A stretch of 64,000 bases of DNA from JBDKUD01 sp050943315 (GCA_050943315.1 JBMNOY010000004.1:4289-68288), one strand, 5' to 3'. Shown: positions 23,636-34,106, counted from the first letter of the stretch. Program-made: numbers and translations. Notes: a model not told the origin generated them from the sequence alone.

Positions 23636-24889
23636 ATGCATAAATATGGGGATGAAAAGAGTCAATTGAAATGCTCCTTTTGCGGGAAAACTCAAGATCA
23701 GGTAAAAAAGCTAGTTGCTGGACCAGGGGTATATATTTGCGATGAGTGTATTGAATTATGCAATGAGATTATCGAAGAGGAACTGGCTGATGATATTGGT
23801 TTCGAACTTGGCGATATTCCCAAGCCGCATGATATTAAGGACATTCTGGATGATTATGTAATTGGCCAGGAAAAGGCTAAAAAGTCCCTGGCGGTTGCTG
23901 TGTACAACCATTATAAACGGATTAACCTGGGTACTAAGATTGATGATATTGAGCTGCAGAAAAGCAACATAATGATGCTTGGTCCCACCGGGAGCGGGAA
24001 GACCTTGCTGGCTCAGACACTAGCGCGAATATTAAATGTCCCTTTTGCTATAGCCGATGCTACATCACTAACTGAAGCCGGCTATGTGGGTGAAGATGTT
24101 GAAAATATCTTGCTAAAACTTATCCAGGCTGCGGACTATGACATCGAAAAAGCTGAAAAGGGTATTGTGTACATCGATGAGATCGACAAAATTGCCCGTA
24201 AGACGGATAATCCCAGTATTACCCGGGATGTTTCCGGGGAGGGTGTTCAACAGGCCTTATTGAAGATCCTGGAAGGTACAGTTGCCAGTGTACCACCTCA
24301 GGGGGGAAGAAAACACCCGCACCAGGAGTTTATCCAAATAGATACCAGTAATATTCTATTCATCTGCGGAGGAGCCTTTGAAGGGATTGATAAAATAATC
24401 CAGAATCGGGTAGGACAAAAGGTCATGGGCTTTGGGGCTGAAATTAAAACCAAGGATGAAAAGAAAATCGGAGAAATCCTAAATATGATCCTTCCTCAGG
24501 ATTTATTAAGGTATGGTCTTATTCCAGAATTTGTTGGCCGCGTTCCGATAGTGGTAACATTGGAAGCCCTTGACCACAATGCATTGATTAAGATTTTAAC
24601 CGAGCCCAAAAACGCAGTTGTAAAACAGTACAAAAAGCTGTTTGAACTCGACGGGGTAGATCTGGAATTCATGGAGGATTCTCTGCAGGCGATAGCTGAG
24701 GAAGCCATGCGTCGAAATACTGGAGCACGGGGACTACGGGCAATAATTGAAGATATAATGCTGGAAGTCATGTATGAGGTTCCTTCCCGGATGGATATTA
24801 CCAAAGTAGTTATCACCAGGGAAGTAATTGAGAAAAAGGAGAAACCTCTTCTGGTAACAGTTGATGCCAAGCGCAAGGGAACCGGTTAA
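23636..24889 (+). CDS. clpX: Clp protease ATP-binding subunit ClpX
   Basis: AAA+ unfoldase that feeds ClpP. The N-terminal zinc-binding domain has Cys13, Cys16, Cys35 and Cys38; Walker A is GPTGSGKT (about 116-123); Walker B is IDEIDKI; sensor and arginine-finger regions follow. The ClpP-docking loop, usually containing IGF, reads MGFG here ('QKVMGFGAE'). Length 417 is typical. A clear terminator follows, separating it from lonB. Confidence 0.97.
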   Translation: MHKYGDEKSQLKCSFCGKTQDQVKKLVAGPGVYICDECIELCNEIIEEELADDIGFELGDIPKPHDIKDILDDYVIGQEKAKKSLAVAVYNHYKRINLGTKIDDIELQKSNIMMLGPTGSGKTLLAQTLARILNVPFAIADATSLTEAGYVGEDVENILLKLIQAADYDIEKAEKGIVYIDEIDKIARKTDNPSITRDVSGEGVQQALLKILEGTVASVPPQGGRKHPHQEFIQIDTSNILFICGGAFEGIDKIIQNRVGQKVMGFGAEIKTKDEKKIGEILNMILPQDLLRYGLIPEFVGRVPIVVTLEALDHNALIKILTEPKNAVVKQYKKLFELDGVDLEFMEDSLQAIAEEAMRRNTGARGLRAIIEDIMLEVMYEVPSRMDITKVVITREVIEKKEKPLLVTVDAKRKGTG

Positions 24890-24918
24890 TAGATAGCCGA
24901 AACTAAATAGTAATAGGA

Positions 24919-24944
24919 AAAGGTAGCGAAAGCTACCTTTTTTT
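24919..24944 (+). terminator. Terminator of tig-clpP-clpX
   Basis: AAAGGTAGC-GAAA-GCTACCTTT followed by TTTT. Confidence 0.9.
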
Positions 24945-25054
24945 ACTGCTGGTTATTATTAATCCTAATAAGATTAAGCGGGAATAATACCACCAATAAA
25001 CTAAAAAATCAGCTTTGGATATCAAGTCCAAAAGGCGTGGAAGGGAAGTAATGC

Positions 25055-26698
25055 ATGAATGAACTTTTTGTACAATATGGTCCAATTCTCTACCTTATTC
25101 AACTATTTTTCGCCGTAATAATTGGACTGTATTTTTGGAATCTGCTCAAGGGCCAGCAAGCTAAGAAAACGGTATTGGTAAGAGAATCTGAAAAGGAAAA
25201 TCTCAAACTTAAACAAATGCGAAATCTTGCTTTAACAGAACCGCTATCTAGTTTAACCCGGCCAAGTAGTTTTGATGACGTTGTCGGCCAAACGGAAGGT
25301 CTGGAGTTACTGAAGTCAGCTTTGTGTGGTCCCAATCCTCAACACGTAATTATTTACGGCCCCCCGGGGATAGGTAAAACAGCGGCGGCACGATTAGTAC
25401 TGGAAGAAGCGAAATCCAACCCCTTGTCTCCATTTAAACCAGCAGCTAAATTTATAGAAATTGACGCAACTATTTCCCGCTTTGATGAACGTAGTATTGC
25501 CGATCCTTTAATAGGTTCAGTTCATGATCCCATCTACCAGGGAGCAGGACATATGGGGGCGGCAGGAATCCCGCAGCCCAAACCAGGCGCATGCACTAAA
25601 GCCCACGGAGGAATACTTTTTATAGACGAGATAGGAGAGTTGCATCCTATTCAAATGAATAAACTTCTAAAAATTCTGGAAGACCGCAAGGTAATGCTGG
25701 AAAGTGCTTATTACACGGAAACCGACAAGAATATTCCTTCACACATCCACGATATTTTCCAAAATGGACTGCCGGCTGATTTCCGTCTGGTAGGTGCTAC
25801 TACCAGAATGCCGGATGAACTACCCCCGGCGTTACGGTCCCGTTGTGTGGAAGTATTCTTCAAACCACTGGAAAAGGATGACATCAAGGAGATTGCTTTA
25901 CGGGCCATAAATAAAATAAACTATCAAGTAGAGCAAAAGGCGATCGAGGAAATAACCAAATATGCGTCTAATGGCCGAGAGGCAGTCAATATTGTTCAGC
26001 TTTCCGCAGGGATTGCGCAAATGGAGAACTGTGACCAGATTAGCCTCCGTATCGTAGAAAAGGTTCTGAATAATGGACGCTTTTCGCCACGGCTGGAGCC
26101 AAGCTTAAAACCATGCCCGTCAATAGGGATAGTGAATGGGTTGGCAGTTTCCCATGCCAATCTGGGGACAATAATAGAGGTAGAAGCATCGGCCGTGCCA
26201 GTAAAGAGAGGTCGCGGAACCTGGACGATAACCGGGGTAGTGGATGAAGAGGAAGTTGCTGGAGGATCAAGAACATTTCGTCGCAAGAGTATGGCCAAAG
26301 GTGCACTGGAGAATGTATTGACCATGTTAAAGGCAGTAATAAGGCTGGATGTAAAGAACTATGACATTCATGTCAATTTCCCCGGAGGAGTTCCGGTTGA
26401 TGGCCCTTCCGCAGGAGTAACCATGGCTGTTGCCATTTACTCGGCGATAAAACAGGAGGCAGTGGACAATAAGCTGGCTATGACCGGAGAGATATCTGTT
26501 CACGGTAAGGTCAAGCCTGTGGGCGGGGTAATCAGTAAGATTGATGCGGCTCGAAAGATTGGTATACAGAGGGTGATAATACCTGCTGATAACTGGCTTG
26601 ATATCTTTGCCAGCTTTTCGGATGTGGAAATTATACCTGTTAAGGATATATCGGAGATATTAGATCTGGCAATAATCAAGGATCCCAAAACTTCATAA
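25055..26698 (+). CDS. lonB: ATP-dependent protease LonB (sporulation-type)
   Basis: Membrane-tethered Lon-family protease, in B. subtilis made in the forespore. The 547 residues start with one membrane helix (about 10-29), then an AAA+ module with Walker A GPPGIGKT (102-109) and Walker B LFIDEIGE (Asp191-Glu192), and a C-terminal Lon protease domain with the Ser-Lys dyad Ser452 (DGPSAGV) and Lys495 (GVISKIDAA). It lacks the large N-terminal LAN domain of LonA. The RBS is GGAAGGGA. It stands immediately upstream of lon, as in B. subtilis lonB-lonA. Confidence 0.93.
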   Translation: MNELFVQYGPILYLIQLFFAVIIGLYFWNLLKGQQAKKTVLVRESEKENLKLKQMRNLALTEPLSSLTRPSSFDDVVGQTEGLELLKSALCGPNPQHVIIYGPPGIGKTAAARLVLEEAKSNPLSPFKPAAKFIEIDATISRFDERSIADPLIGSVHDPIYQGAGHMGAAGIPQPKPGACTKAHGGILFIDEIGELHPIQMNKLLKILEDRKVMLESAYYTETDKNIPSHIHDIFQNGLPADFRLVGATTRMPDELPPALRSRCVEVFFKPLEKDDIKEIALRAINKINYQVEQKAIEEITKYASNGREAVNIVQLSAGIAQMENCDQISLRIVEKVLNNGRFSPRLEPSLKPCPSIGIVNGLAVSHANLGTIIEVEASAVPVKRGRGTWTITGVVDEEEVAGGSRTFRRKSMAKGALENVLTMLKAVIRLDVKNYDIHVNFPGGVPVDGPSAGVTMAVAIYSAIKQEAVDNKLAMTGEISVHGKVKPVGGVISKIDAARKIGIQRVIIPADNWLDIFASFSDVEIIPVKDISEILDLAIIKDPKTS

Positions 26699-26798
26699 AC
26701 TAATAGATCTTTATACCCCGGGCATCACTGTGGAGTGACTACTGTTGCATGGGGTTACCAACATATAGTAGAATTAATGTGCTTAGGAGGTGCTTGGC

Positions 26799-29132
26799 TT
26801 GGAACGCGAAAATGATGAGTCTATATATCGTTTAATACCGATGCTTCCTCTGAGAGGAGTGTTAGTATTTCCATATACAGTGCTTCACCTGGATGTAGGC
26901 CGGAAAAAATCAATCACGGCTATTGAAGAAGCTATGCTGGAATCTAAAGAAATATTTCTGGTCACCCAAAAGGAAGCCCAGACTGACGAACCCGAGGAAG
27001 ATGATATTTTTACAGTAGGGACAGTAGCCGAAATCAGGCAAATTCTAAAAATGCCTGGTGGCACAATGCGGGTATTAGTTGAGGGGCTTTACCGGGCCAG
27101 AATATCCGAATATATTAGTCATGATCCATATATACAGGTTAAAATCGAAGAGTTCAAAAACGATAAAGCGGAAAAAAACACGGAACTGGAAGCACTAATG
27201 AGGACTTTGGTTTACCAGTTTGAGCAATACGTACGCATTAGTAAAAAGATTCCACCAGAAACGGTAGTCTCCGTGGTGGCTATTGACGAGCCGGGCCGAC
27301 TGGCCGATGTTATTGCTTCCCATCTTTCGCTGAGAATAGATGAAAAGCAGAAAATACTTGAGTCCCTTGATGTGACCAGGCGATTGGAATACCTGTGCGA
27401 AATCCTGGCCAAAGAAATGGAAGTCCTCGAGTTGGAACGCAAAATCAATATCCGGGTACGTAAACAGATGGAAAAAACGCAGAAAGAATACTATCTGCGC
27501 GAACAGATGAAGGCCATTCAAAAGGAACTGGGTGATAAAGATGACCGTGCCGCGGAAGTTGAGGAGCTTAAGGAAAAGATAGCCAAGGCCAATCTTCCCA
27601 AGGATGCTTACGAAAAAGCTATGAAGGAATTGGAGAGGCTGGAAAAAATGCCTCCCATGATTGCCGAAGCAGTTGTGGTCAGGAATTACCTGGACTGGAT
27701 GCTGTCATTGCCCTGGTCTATCGAAACTCGCGACCGCCTGGACCTGGATATGGCGGAAAGAATTCTTGATGAAGATCATTATGGTCTGCAGAAGCCTAAG
27801 GAGCGTATTCTCGAATATCTGGCTATTCGCAAACTGGCTAAAAAAATGAAAGGCCCTATCTTGTGTCTGGCCGGTCCCCCGGGGGTAGGAAAAACTTCTC
27901 TGGGTAAATCGGTAGCACGTTCCCTGGGCCGCAAGTTTGTCCATATGTCTTTGGGCGGGGTTCGCGATGAAGCTGAAATTAGAGGACACCGGCGTACTTA
28001 TGTGGGCTCCATGCCGGGACGAATCCTGCAGAGTATTAAACAGGGCGGATCAAGAAACCCAGTTTTTCTGCTGGACGAAATTGACAAGATGACCATGGAT
28101 TTTCGTGGTGACCCGTCAGCAGCCCTATTGGAAGTACTTGATCCTGAACAGAATTACAACTTCATTGATCATTATCTGGAAATAGCTTTTGATTTATCTA
28201 AGGTTATGTTTATAACCACTGCCAATTCCATCTATAATATTCCCCGGCCCTTGCTGGATCGTATGGAGATAATTGAGATATCTGGTTATACAGAAGAGGA
28301 AAAACTGCATATTGGCACCGGGTATTTAATACCCAAACAGATAAAGGAACATGGAATGAAACCCAGCAACATTACTTTTTCCGAAGGCGCCATCAGGCAA
28401 ATTATCCGGGAATATACCCGTGAAGCCGGAGTTAGAAACCTGGAAAGGCAGATTGCTGCAGTTTGCCGTAAAGTAGCCCGGGAGGTAGTGAAAGATAAAA
28501 ACACCCATGCCAATATTACCGTTAGCAATATCAGTAAATACCTGGGGGCAGGGAGATACCGGTATGGAACCGCTGAAACAGAGAGCCAGGTGGGAGTTGC
28601 TACTGGTCTGGCCTGGACGGAAAGCGGTGGAGATATTCTCGCAATTGAAGTTGCACTTCTCAAAGGGAAGGGAGGGCAGCTTACTCTAACCGGTAAACTG
28701 GGTGATGTGATGAAAGAATCTGCCCAAGCCTCATTAACCTACGTTAAATCTAAGGCGGAGGAGCTTCATATAAGTGAGGATACCCTGGAGCACTATGATA
28801 TTCACATTCATGTTCCCGAAGGAGCCATTCCCAAAGATGGACCTTCGGCTGGTATTACCATGGCTACTGCATTGGCATCGGCGTTGGCTGGGGTTCCGGT
28901 TAGAAACGATGTAGCGATGACCGGGGAAATAACTTTACGAGGCCGGGTTTTGCCTATCGGTGGGTTAAAGGAAAAGGTTTTGGCCGCTCACCGGGCGGGT
29001 ATAGATACTATTATCATTCCTGCTGAAAATAAGAAAGACCTGGAAGAAATTCCGGCTAACGTGAAGAAAAAAATGAAATTCGTTATGGTGAGCCACATGG
29101 ATGAAGTAATTCAGGAGGCTCTGGTTAAGTAG
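26799..29132 (+). CDS. lon: ATP-dependent protease La (LonA)
   Basis: Cytosolic quality-control protease. The TTG start is chosen because AGGAGG ends eight bases before it; the GTG three codons earlier overlaps that RBS. In the resulting 777 residues the LAN domain (to about 200) is followed by a coiled coil, Walker A GPPGVGKT (about 359-366), Walker B FLLDEIDK and the protease domain with Ser683 (DGPSAGI) and Lys726 (GGLKEKV). The lower half shows the usual 'PIGGLKEK' and 'MTGEITLRG' motifs. Its stop lies four bases before engB. Confidence 0.96.
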   Translation: MERENDESIYRLIPMLPLRGVLVFPYTVLHLDVGRKKSITAIEEAMLESKEIFLVTQKEAQTDEPEEDDIFTVGTVAEIRQILKMPGGTMRVLVEGLYRARISEYISHDPYIQVKIEEFKNDKAEKNTELEALMRTLVYQFEQYVRISKKIPPETVVSVVAIDEPGRLADVIASHLSLRIDEKQKILESLDVTRRLEYLCEILAKEMEVLELERKINIRVRKQMEKTQKEYYLREQMKAIQKELGDKDDRAAEVEELKEKIAKANLPKDAYEKAMKELERLEKMPPMIAEAVVVRNYLDWMLSLPWSIETRDRLDLDMAERILDEDHYGLQKPKERILEYLAIRKLAKKMKGPILCLAGPPGVGKTSLGKSVARSLGRKFVHMSLGGVRDEAEIRGHRRTYVGSMPGRILQSIKQGGSRNPVFLLDEIDKMTMDFRGDPSAALLEVLDPEQNYNFIDHYLEIAFDLSKVMFITTANSIYNIPRPLLDRMEIIEISGYTEEEKLHIGTGYLIPKQIKEHGMKPSNITFSEGAIRQIIREYTREAGVRNLERQIAAVCRKVAREVVKDKNTHANITVSNISKYLGAGRYRYGTAETESQVGVATGLAWTESGGDILAIEVALLKGKGGQLTLTGKLGDVMKESAQASLTYVKSKAEELHISEDTLEHYDIHIHVPEGAIPKDGPSAGITMATALASALAGVPVRNDVAMTGEITLRGRVLPIGGLKEKVLAAHRAGIDTIIIPAENKKDLEEIPANVKKKMKFVMVSHMDEVIQEALVK

Positions 29133-29136
29133 TATT

Positions 29137-29721
29137 ATGTTAAAGATTAAAAAAGCAGAATTTGCGGGATGTTATGTGGACATTAAAAATCTTCCTTCCA
29201 CGGATTGGCCTGAAATAGCCCTGGTAGGGCGTTCAAATGTGGGCAAATCATCATTGATTAACAAAATAGTTAACCGCAGAAATCTGGCTAAGTCCAGTTC
29301 CACACCCGGCAAAACCCGGACTATTAATTATTATTCTATTAATAATAGCTGGTACCTGGTAGATTTGCCGGGATACGGTTATGCCCGTGTATCCAAATTC
29401 GAACAGGAAAAATGGGGCAGAATGATTGAAAATTATTTGTCCCAGCGCAGTCAATTACGAGGCGTAATACAATTGGTTGATATTCGCCATCCTCCTAATA
29501 ACAATGATATATTAATGAAGGACTACCTGCTTGACTACTCAATTCCCTTACTGGTGGTGGCTACTAAAGCTGACAAAATATCCCGCGGAGCGAGGAGCAA
29601 GCATATAGCCGTAATAAGAAAGACCTTAAACATGCAGGCCGGTGAGACACCGATTTGTTTTTCCGCGGAAACCGGAGAAGGTGCAGATGAAGTACTCTTC
29701 GCTCTGGAGGAAATAGTATAA
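29137..29721 (+). CDS. engB: Ribosome biogenesis GTP-binding protein EngB/YsxC
   Basis: Essential GTPase for 50S subunit assembly. The 194 residues contain G1 GRSNVGKSS (31-39), G2 around the Thr of STPGKTRT, G3 DLPGYGYA and G4 TKADK, with the family-specific 'NPGVGKTSL'-like loop replaced by the usual EngB form. The ATG follows lon by only four bases; no strong SD is seen close by, suggesting translational coupling to lon. The lon-engB pairing is conserved in Firmicutes. Confidence 0.95.
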   Translation: MLKIKKAEFAGCYVDIKNLPSTDWPEIALVGRSNVGKSSLINKIVNRRNLAKSSSTPGKTRTINYYSINNSWYLVDLPGYGYARVSKFEQEKWGRMIENYLSQRSQLRGVIQLVDIRHPPNNNDILMKDYLLDYSIPLLVVATKADKISRGARSKHIAVIRKTLNMQAGETPICFSAETGEGADEVLFALEEIV

Positions 29722-29759
29722 AAACTATTACTGGCATATTTTTCATAGTTATCAATAGT

Positions 29760-29798
29760 AAGGCTCAGAATCAGTTTATTGGCTGAATTCTGAGCCTT
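29760..29798. terminator. Hairpin between convergent engB and hydA
   Basis: AAGGCTCAGAATCAG pairs with CTGAATTCTGAGCCTT (one bulge) around TTTATTGG. The T-runs on both sides are short (CCTTTAG on plus, CCTTACT on minus), so it may work as a weak bidirectional terminator. Confidence 0.6.
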
Positions 29799-29829
29799 TA
29801 GTAATTAATAGGGGAGAGTGAATGTAGAT

Positions 29830-31575
29830 TTATATTCTATCTCTCTTGATATAATGAGTATGGAGAAGTTTATGGGCTTTTTCTCCGTAAGGTTCACCCA
29901 GAAAATCCTTATAAAGCTGCTGTACAAGCGGATTCTCATGAGACTTCCGGATAGGTTTGTTTCTGTCTTCCTCATATAGCGCCTGGGTACGAGCTTTAAG
30001 CACTTCAATATCACAATGGTTGTAGGGCTGTCCGCCTCCGCCTATACAGCCGCCTGGGCAAGCCATAATCTCAATAGCATGGTATCTGGATCTGCCTTCG
30101 CGGATACATTGCAGCAGGGTTCGGGCATTACCAAGTCCGCTGGCTACAGCAACCCGAACATCCATATCATTAATCTTTATGGTGGCGGATTTAATGCCTT
30201 TCATTCCGCGCAGCTCCTCAAACTCAACCTTTTCCAAAGTAGTTCCGGTGAGCCATTCATAAGCCGTTCTAAGGGCTGCTTCAAGAACTCCTCCGGTGGC
30301 TCCGAATATTACCGCCGCACCGGTTGATTCGCCCAGCGGATGATCGAAGTCTTCATCCGGCAAGGCCATAAAGTCGATAGCCGCTTCCTTGGCCATCTTG
30401 GCCAATTCACGGGTGGTTATTACATAATCAACGTTTTTGCATCCTTCACGGGTAATAAGTTCTGGTCTGGCTGCTTCGAATTTTTTTGCCACACATGGCA
30501 TTACGGAAACAACTACCATCTGATCGGGGCGTTTACCCAGTTTTTCAGCATAATAGGATTTTATGATAGCACCAAACATTTGGTGCGGGGATTTACAGGA
30601 TGACGGAATATCCATCAGATCAGGGAACTGGTGTTCAAAAAACTTAATCCATCCCGGGCAGCAGCTGGTCATAATGGGCAGCTTTCCGTTGTTATTCAGG
30701 CGGTGAATTAACTCGGTCGCTTCTTCCATAATAGTTAGATCGGCGGCAAAGTCCGTGTCAAATACTTTATCAAAACCTAGTGACCGGAGCAGGGATACCA
30801 TTTTCCCGGTTACCGAATGACCCGGCTCCATACCGAATTCTTCGCCCAGAGCCACCCGAACTGCCGGGGCGGTTTGCACCACAACAAATTTGTCCGGGTT
30901 ATTTATCGCATCCCAGACCTCGCTTACAACACTTTTTTCGGAAAGTGCTGCTGTAGGACAAACAGCTACACACTGTCCGCAAAATGTACAGGCAGTGTCA
31001 ATCAGAGGCATTCCAAAGGTTGGTTTAACAATGGTTTCGAAACCTCTGCCGCTAGCCGAAAGAACGCCGCAGGTCTGAACCTCATTGCACATTATTTCGC
31101 ATCTTCGGCAACGTATGCATTTGTCCGGATTTCTCTGGATAGAATAACTGGAGCAATCTTTTTCGAATTTGGACATTTCCCCCTGATATTTTATCTCTTT
31201 TATACCTAACTTGGCTGCCAGTTGTTGCAGTTCACAATTCTGATTCTTCTCACAAATCAAACAATCCAGGGGATGGTCAGAAAGGAGAAGTTCAACTGAT
31301 GTTCTTCTGCCCCTTATAGCCCTCGGGGTGTTGGTCTTTATTTTCATTCCTTCGCTAATCTTAGTAATACATGCTGGAGCCAGGTTCCTTCTTCCTTCAA
31401 TTTCTACCATACATACACGACAGGTTGCTTCATGTTTACTCTTTTTATTGTCATGCAGATTCATATGGCAAAGTGTAGGAATATCAACATTAACCAAGCG
31501 TGCCGCCTGCAATATGGTATAATCTGCTGGTGCCGATAGTTTAACATCATTTATTTGAATATTAACTTCGCTCAT
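29830..31575 (-). CDS. hydA: [FeFe] hydrogenase catalytic subunit HydA
   Basis: Catalytic subunit of a trimeric NADH-linked hydrogenase. The 581 residues begin with a [2Fe-2S] domain (Cys36, Cys52, Cys55, Cys69), then the His-Cys3 [4Fe-4S] motif (His101, Cys105, Cys108, Cys114), two bacterial ferredoxin clusters (Cys153/156/159/163 and Cys196/199/202/206) and the H-cluster domain. All three H-cluster signatures are intact: TSCCPGW (Cys305 as proton-relay Cys, Cys306 as ligand), MPCVAKKFE (Cys361) and MACPGGCIGGGGQP (Cys506, Cys510). Organisation hydC-hydB-hydA on one strand matches M3-type hydrogenases. In Syntrophomonas wolfei a comparable trimer is reported to work with NADH alone; whether this one is bifurcating cannot be read from sequence. 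Confidence 0.96.
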   Translation of the reverse strand: MSEVNIQINDVKLSAPADYTILQAARLVNVDIPTLCHMNLHDNKKSKHEATCRVCMVEIEGRRNLAPACITKISEGMKIKTNTPRAIRGRRTSVELLLSDHPLDCLICEKNQNCELQQLAAKLGIKEIKYQGEMSKFEKDCSSYSIQRNPDKCIRCRRCEIMCNEVQTCGVLSASGRGFETIVKPTFGMPLIDTACTFCGQCVAVCPTAALSEKSVVSEVWDAINNPDKFVVVQTAPAVRVALGEEFGMEPGHSVTGKMVSLLRSLGFDKVFDTDFAADLTIMEEATELIHRLNNNGKLPIMTSCCPGWIKFFEHQFPDLMDIPSSCKSPHQMFGAIIKSYYAEKLGKRPDQMVVVSVMPCVAKKFEAARPELITREGCKNVDYVITTRELAKMAKEAAIDFMALPDEDFDHPLGESTGAAVIFGATGGVLEAALRTAYEWLTGTTLEKVEFEELRGMKGIKSATIKINDMDVRVAVASGLGNARTLLQCIREGRSRYHAIEIMACPGGCIGGGGQPYNHCDIEVLKARTQALYEEDRNKPIRKSHENPLVQQLYKDFLGEPYGEKAHKLLHTHYIKRDRI

Positions 31576-31591
31576 AACTTTTAAACCTCCC

Positions 31592-33424
31592 CTATATTTT
31601 TTCTATGGCCTCGAATTTACATGCTGCCATGCAGGAACCACATTTGATGCATTTTTCCTGTATAATCTGATAAAGCTTTTTAGGTGTTCCTCTTCTCATC
31701 GAGCCTTCAATACTGTTTACAGGACATTTTTTCGTACACAAACTACAACCGGTACATTTTTCAGGAATAATGTGATATATCGCAAGTCCTGAACAACGAC
31801 CTGCCTGGCATCTTTTATCCCTTACATGGCTGATATATTCATCTTTAAAATACCTTAACGTACTGAGGACCGGATTAGGGGAAGTCTGTCCAAGACCGCA
31901 AAGGGCAGTATCTTTAATGGCCAGGCTGAGCTCGGTCAGCTTATCCAGGTCTTTCATAGTACCTTGGCCATTGGTTATTCCTTCGAGAATTTCCAGCAGG
32001 CGTTTGTTTCCTACCCGGCAAGGGGTACATTTTCCGCATGATTCATCTACAATAAATTGCAGGTAGAACTTGGCTACATCAACCATGCAGTCATTTTCGT
32101 CCATAATAATCATTCCGCCGGAACCCATCATGGAGCCTATAGCAGAGAGAGTATCATAATCAATGGGGGTATCTAAATGCTCAGCAGGAATACAACCTCC
32201 GGATGGGCCTCCAGTTTGAGCAGATTTAAAATTCTTGTCACCAACAATACCGCCGCCCATGTCATAAACTATTTCTCTGATGGTGGTACCCATGGGGACT
32301 TCAACCAATCCAACTCTTTTAACCTTGCCGGCCAGGGCAAAGACCTTGGTTCCTTTGCTTTTTTCAGTCCCTATAGAGCTGAACCACTGGGCTCCTTTAA
32401 GGATTATGGCGGGAATATTGGCAAAGGTTTCAACGTTATTTACCGATGTCGGTTTATCCCATAAACCGCTTTGGACCGGGAAAGGAGGTTTGTTGGTAGG
32501 CTCTCCTCTTTCTCCTTCTATAGAGTGAATTAGGGACGTTTCTTCACCGCATACAAATGCGCCTGCCCCGTATCTAATGTCTATATTAAATTCAAAATCC
32601 GTGCCCAGAATGTTCTTGCCCAAAAGACCAGCTTCTTTAGCCTGATCTATGGCAATAAGGAGCCTCTTAACCGCCAATGGGTATTCCGCTCTAATGTATA
32701 TATATCCCTGGTTGGCTCCGATCGCGTATCCAGCAATTGCCATCGCTTCAAGAACACTTTGCGGGTCACCTTCAAGAATACTTCTGTCCATAAAGGCACC
32801 GGGATCGCCTTCATCGGCATTACAAATTATATACTTCTGGTCCCCCGGGGATTTGGCTGCGGATTGCCATTTAATCCCAGTTGGGAAGCCACCGCCGCCC
32901 CGGCCTCTTAGACCTGAAGCTATTATTTCTTGAATTACTTCATCGGGTTTTTTCTCGGTAATACAAGTTCCCAGGGCCTGGTAGCCTTTGGCGGCGATAT
33001 AGTCTTCCAGTTTTTCAGGATCAATAGTGCCGCAGTTCCTGAGAGCTATTCTGATTTGTTTATCATCAACCCCGGGTTTATGAATCCTTTTATTTTCAAG
33101 AATCTTATTTTCGGCTAAATGAGTCCTGGCTATTTCACGGGCTGTTTCTTCATCAACATAACCATACACTACACTTGGCTGATTCGGTACTACTACCTCG
33201 AATGTAGGTTCAGCATAGCACCTGCCCATGCAGCCTGCTTGTACCAGCTCAACATTTGTCAAACCTAGTTTTTCTATTTCATCCTGGATTGCTGCCATGG
33301 ATTTCTTTGCACCGGCAGCAATACCACAAGTAGCAAGTCCGATATATACTTTGGTAATATCGTTTTTCTTGGAAAGCTCTGTTTGCAGTGCTTTTAGCTC
33401 GCCCAAGTCATTTATTCTATTCAT
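31592..33424 (-). CDS. hydB: NADH-linked [FeFe] hydrogenase, NuoF-like flavoprotein subunit HydB
   Basis: NADH:acceptor module of the hydrogenase. The 610 residues have an N-terminal thioredoxin-like [2Fe-2S] domain with visible Cys33 (TCGIAAGA), Cys65 and Cys69 (GCMGRC). Next comes the NuoF core with FMN/NADH loops (GRGGGGFPTG at 174-183, NADEGDPGAF at 202-211, YGAGAFVCGEETSL around 285) and its [4Fe-4S] cluster (Cys463, Cys466, Cys469, Cys509). A C-terminal extension has two ferredoxin-type clusters (Cys557/560/563/567 and Cys592/595/598/602). An extra CxxxxC pair (Cys539, Cys544) precedes them. It lies 16 bases upstream of hydA. Confidence 0.96.
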   Translation of the reverse strand: MNRINDLGELKALQTELSKKNDITKVYIGLATCGIAAGAKKSMAAIQDEIEKLGLTNVELVQAGCMGRCYAEPTFEVVVPNQPSVVYGYVDEETAREIARTHLAENKILENKRIHKPGVDDKQIRIALRNCGTIDPEKLEDYIAAKGYQALGTCITEKKPDEVIQEIIASGLRGRGGGGFPTGIKWQSAAKSPGDQKYIICNADEGDPGAFMDRSILEGDPQSVLEAMAIAGYAIGANQGYIYIRAEYPLAVKRLLIAIDQAKEAGLLGKNILGTDFEFNIDIRYGAGAFVCGEETSLIHSIEGERGEPTNKPPFPVQSGLWDKPTSVNNVETFANIPAIILKGAQWFSSIGTEKSKGTKVFALAGKVKRVGLVEVPMGTTIREIVYDMGGGIVGDKNFKSAQTGGPSGGCIPAEHLDTPIDYDTLSAIGSMMGSGGMIIMDENDCMVDVAKFYLQFIVDESCGKCTPCRVGNKRLLEILEGITNGQGTMKDLDKLTELSLAIKDTALCGLGQTSPNPVLSTLRYFKDEYISHVRDKRCQAGRCSGLAIYHIIPEKCTGCSLCTKKCPVNSIEGSMRRGTPKKLYQIIQEKCIKCGSCMAACKFEAIEKI

Positions 33425-33441
33425 TGCTTATTTCCTCCTCA

Positions 33442-33927
33442 CTACTTGTACTCTGCAAGAATACTATCAATCTGGTTAGGAGTAACCTGACCATAAACTT
33501 TACCGTCAATAGTAAGCACTGGTGCCAAGCCGCAAGCACCAATACACCTTAGCGGGTCAAGGCTGAATTTCCCATCTTTGGTTGTCTTACCTGCTTTGGT
33601 GTCAAGCTTCTCTTCCAGCATTTTGAGAACGGCATCTGAACCCCGTACAAAGCAAGCTGTACCGAGACAGACCTGGATAACGTGCTCTCCCTTTGGTTGT
33701 TCAGTAAAGTAGGAATAGAAGGTTACAACTCCATTGACTTTTGAGCTGGGAATGTTAAGCTTCTCCCCCACGTAACTTTGAACTTCATAAGGCAGATATC
33801 CGAAAATAGACTGAGCTTTGTGCAAAACAGTGATTAAAGATCCTTTTTTTTCTTCAAGAGTTTCAATGAAACTGTCAAGTTCCCGGTATTTCTCTTCCTT
33901 AAATACATTGCTACAACCACCGCACAT
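33442..33927 (-). CDS. hydC: NADH-linked [FeFe] hydrogenase, NuoE-like subunit HydC
   Basis: Small [2Fe-2S] subunit of the hydrogenase complex. The ATG used here follows AGGAGG by about ten bases; a TTG one codon earlier is possible. In 161 residues a helical N-terminus leads to a thioredoxin-like fold with the four ligands Cys87, Cys92, Cys128 and Cys132 (CLGTAC, CIGAC), the NuoE pattern. The very N-terminus MCGGC adds two further cysteines of unknown role. It is first in the hydCBA operon, and a Rex-like palindrome lies 34 bases upstream. Confidence 0.95.
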   Translation of the reverse strand: MCGGCSNVFKEEKYRELDSFIETLEEKKGSLITVLHKAQSIFGYLPYEVQSYVGEKLNIPSSKVNGVVTFYSYFTEQPKGEHVIQVCLGTACFVRGSDAVLKMLEEKLDTKAGKTTKDGKFSLDPLRCIGACGLAPVLTIDGKVYGQVTPNQIDSILAEYK

Positions 33928-33960
33928 CAAAGATTATCCTCCTACTGTTTAAATTTAAGC

Positions 33961-33978
33961 TTGTTCACCACTTCACAA
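33961..33978. promoter_or_regulatory. Candidate Rex operator upstream of hydCBA
   Basis: 18-bp imperfect palindrome TTGTTCACCACTTCACAA. Read toward hydC it is TTGTGAA-GTGG-TGAACAA, matching the known Rex consensus TTGTGAA-N4-TTCACAA except for two bases in one half. Spacing TTGT-N10-ACAA equals that of the site at rex. Binding is inferred. Confidence 0.6.
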
Positions 33979-34106
33979 TGTCGAATAATACACATTTAAG
34001 TCCAATATTATTATAAAAATATCGCAAAAACAAAATTTACCTTTTAATAATATTGCGGTACTTTTTTGAGATAGTTATAGGAGTTTGTTATAAAAGGAGG
34101 ATTGCC

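Noticed and set aside
28286..28663. Long ORF antisense to lon (and similar ones antisense to hydB, minD, feoB and others)
   Set aside because: All lie inside strongly supported genes, lack RBS and show no domain; they are codon-bias shadows.
34067..34094. TTGAGA-17-TATAAA promoter for the 23-residue peptide
   Set aside because: Its start point would fall downstream of the RBS, so it cannot give a translatable message as drawn.
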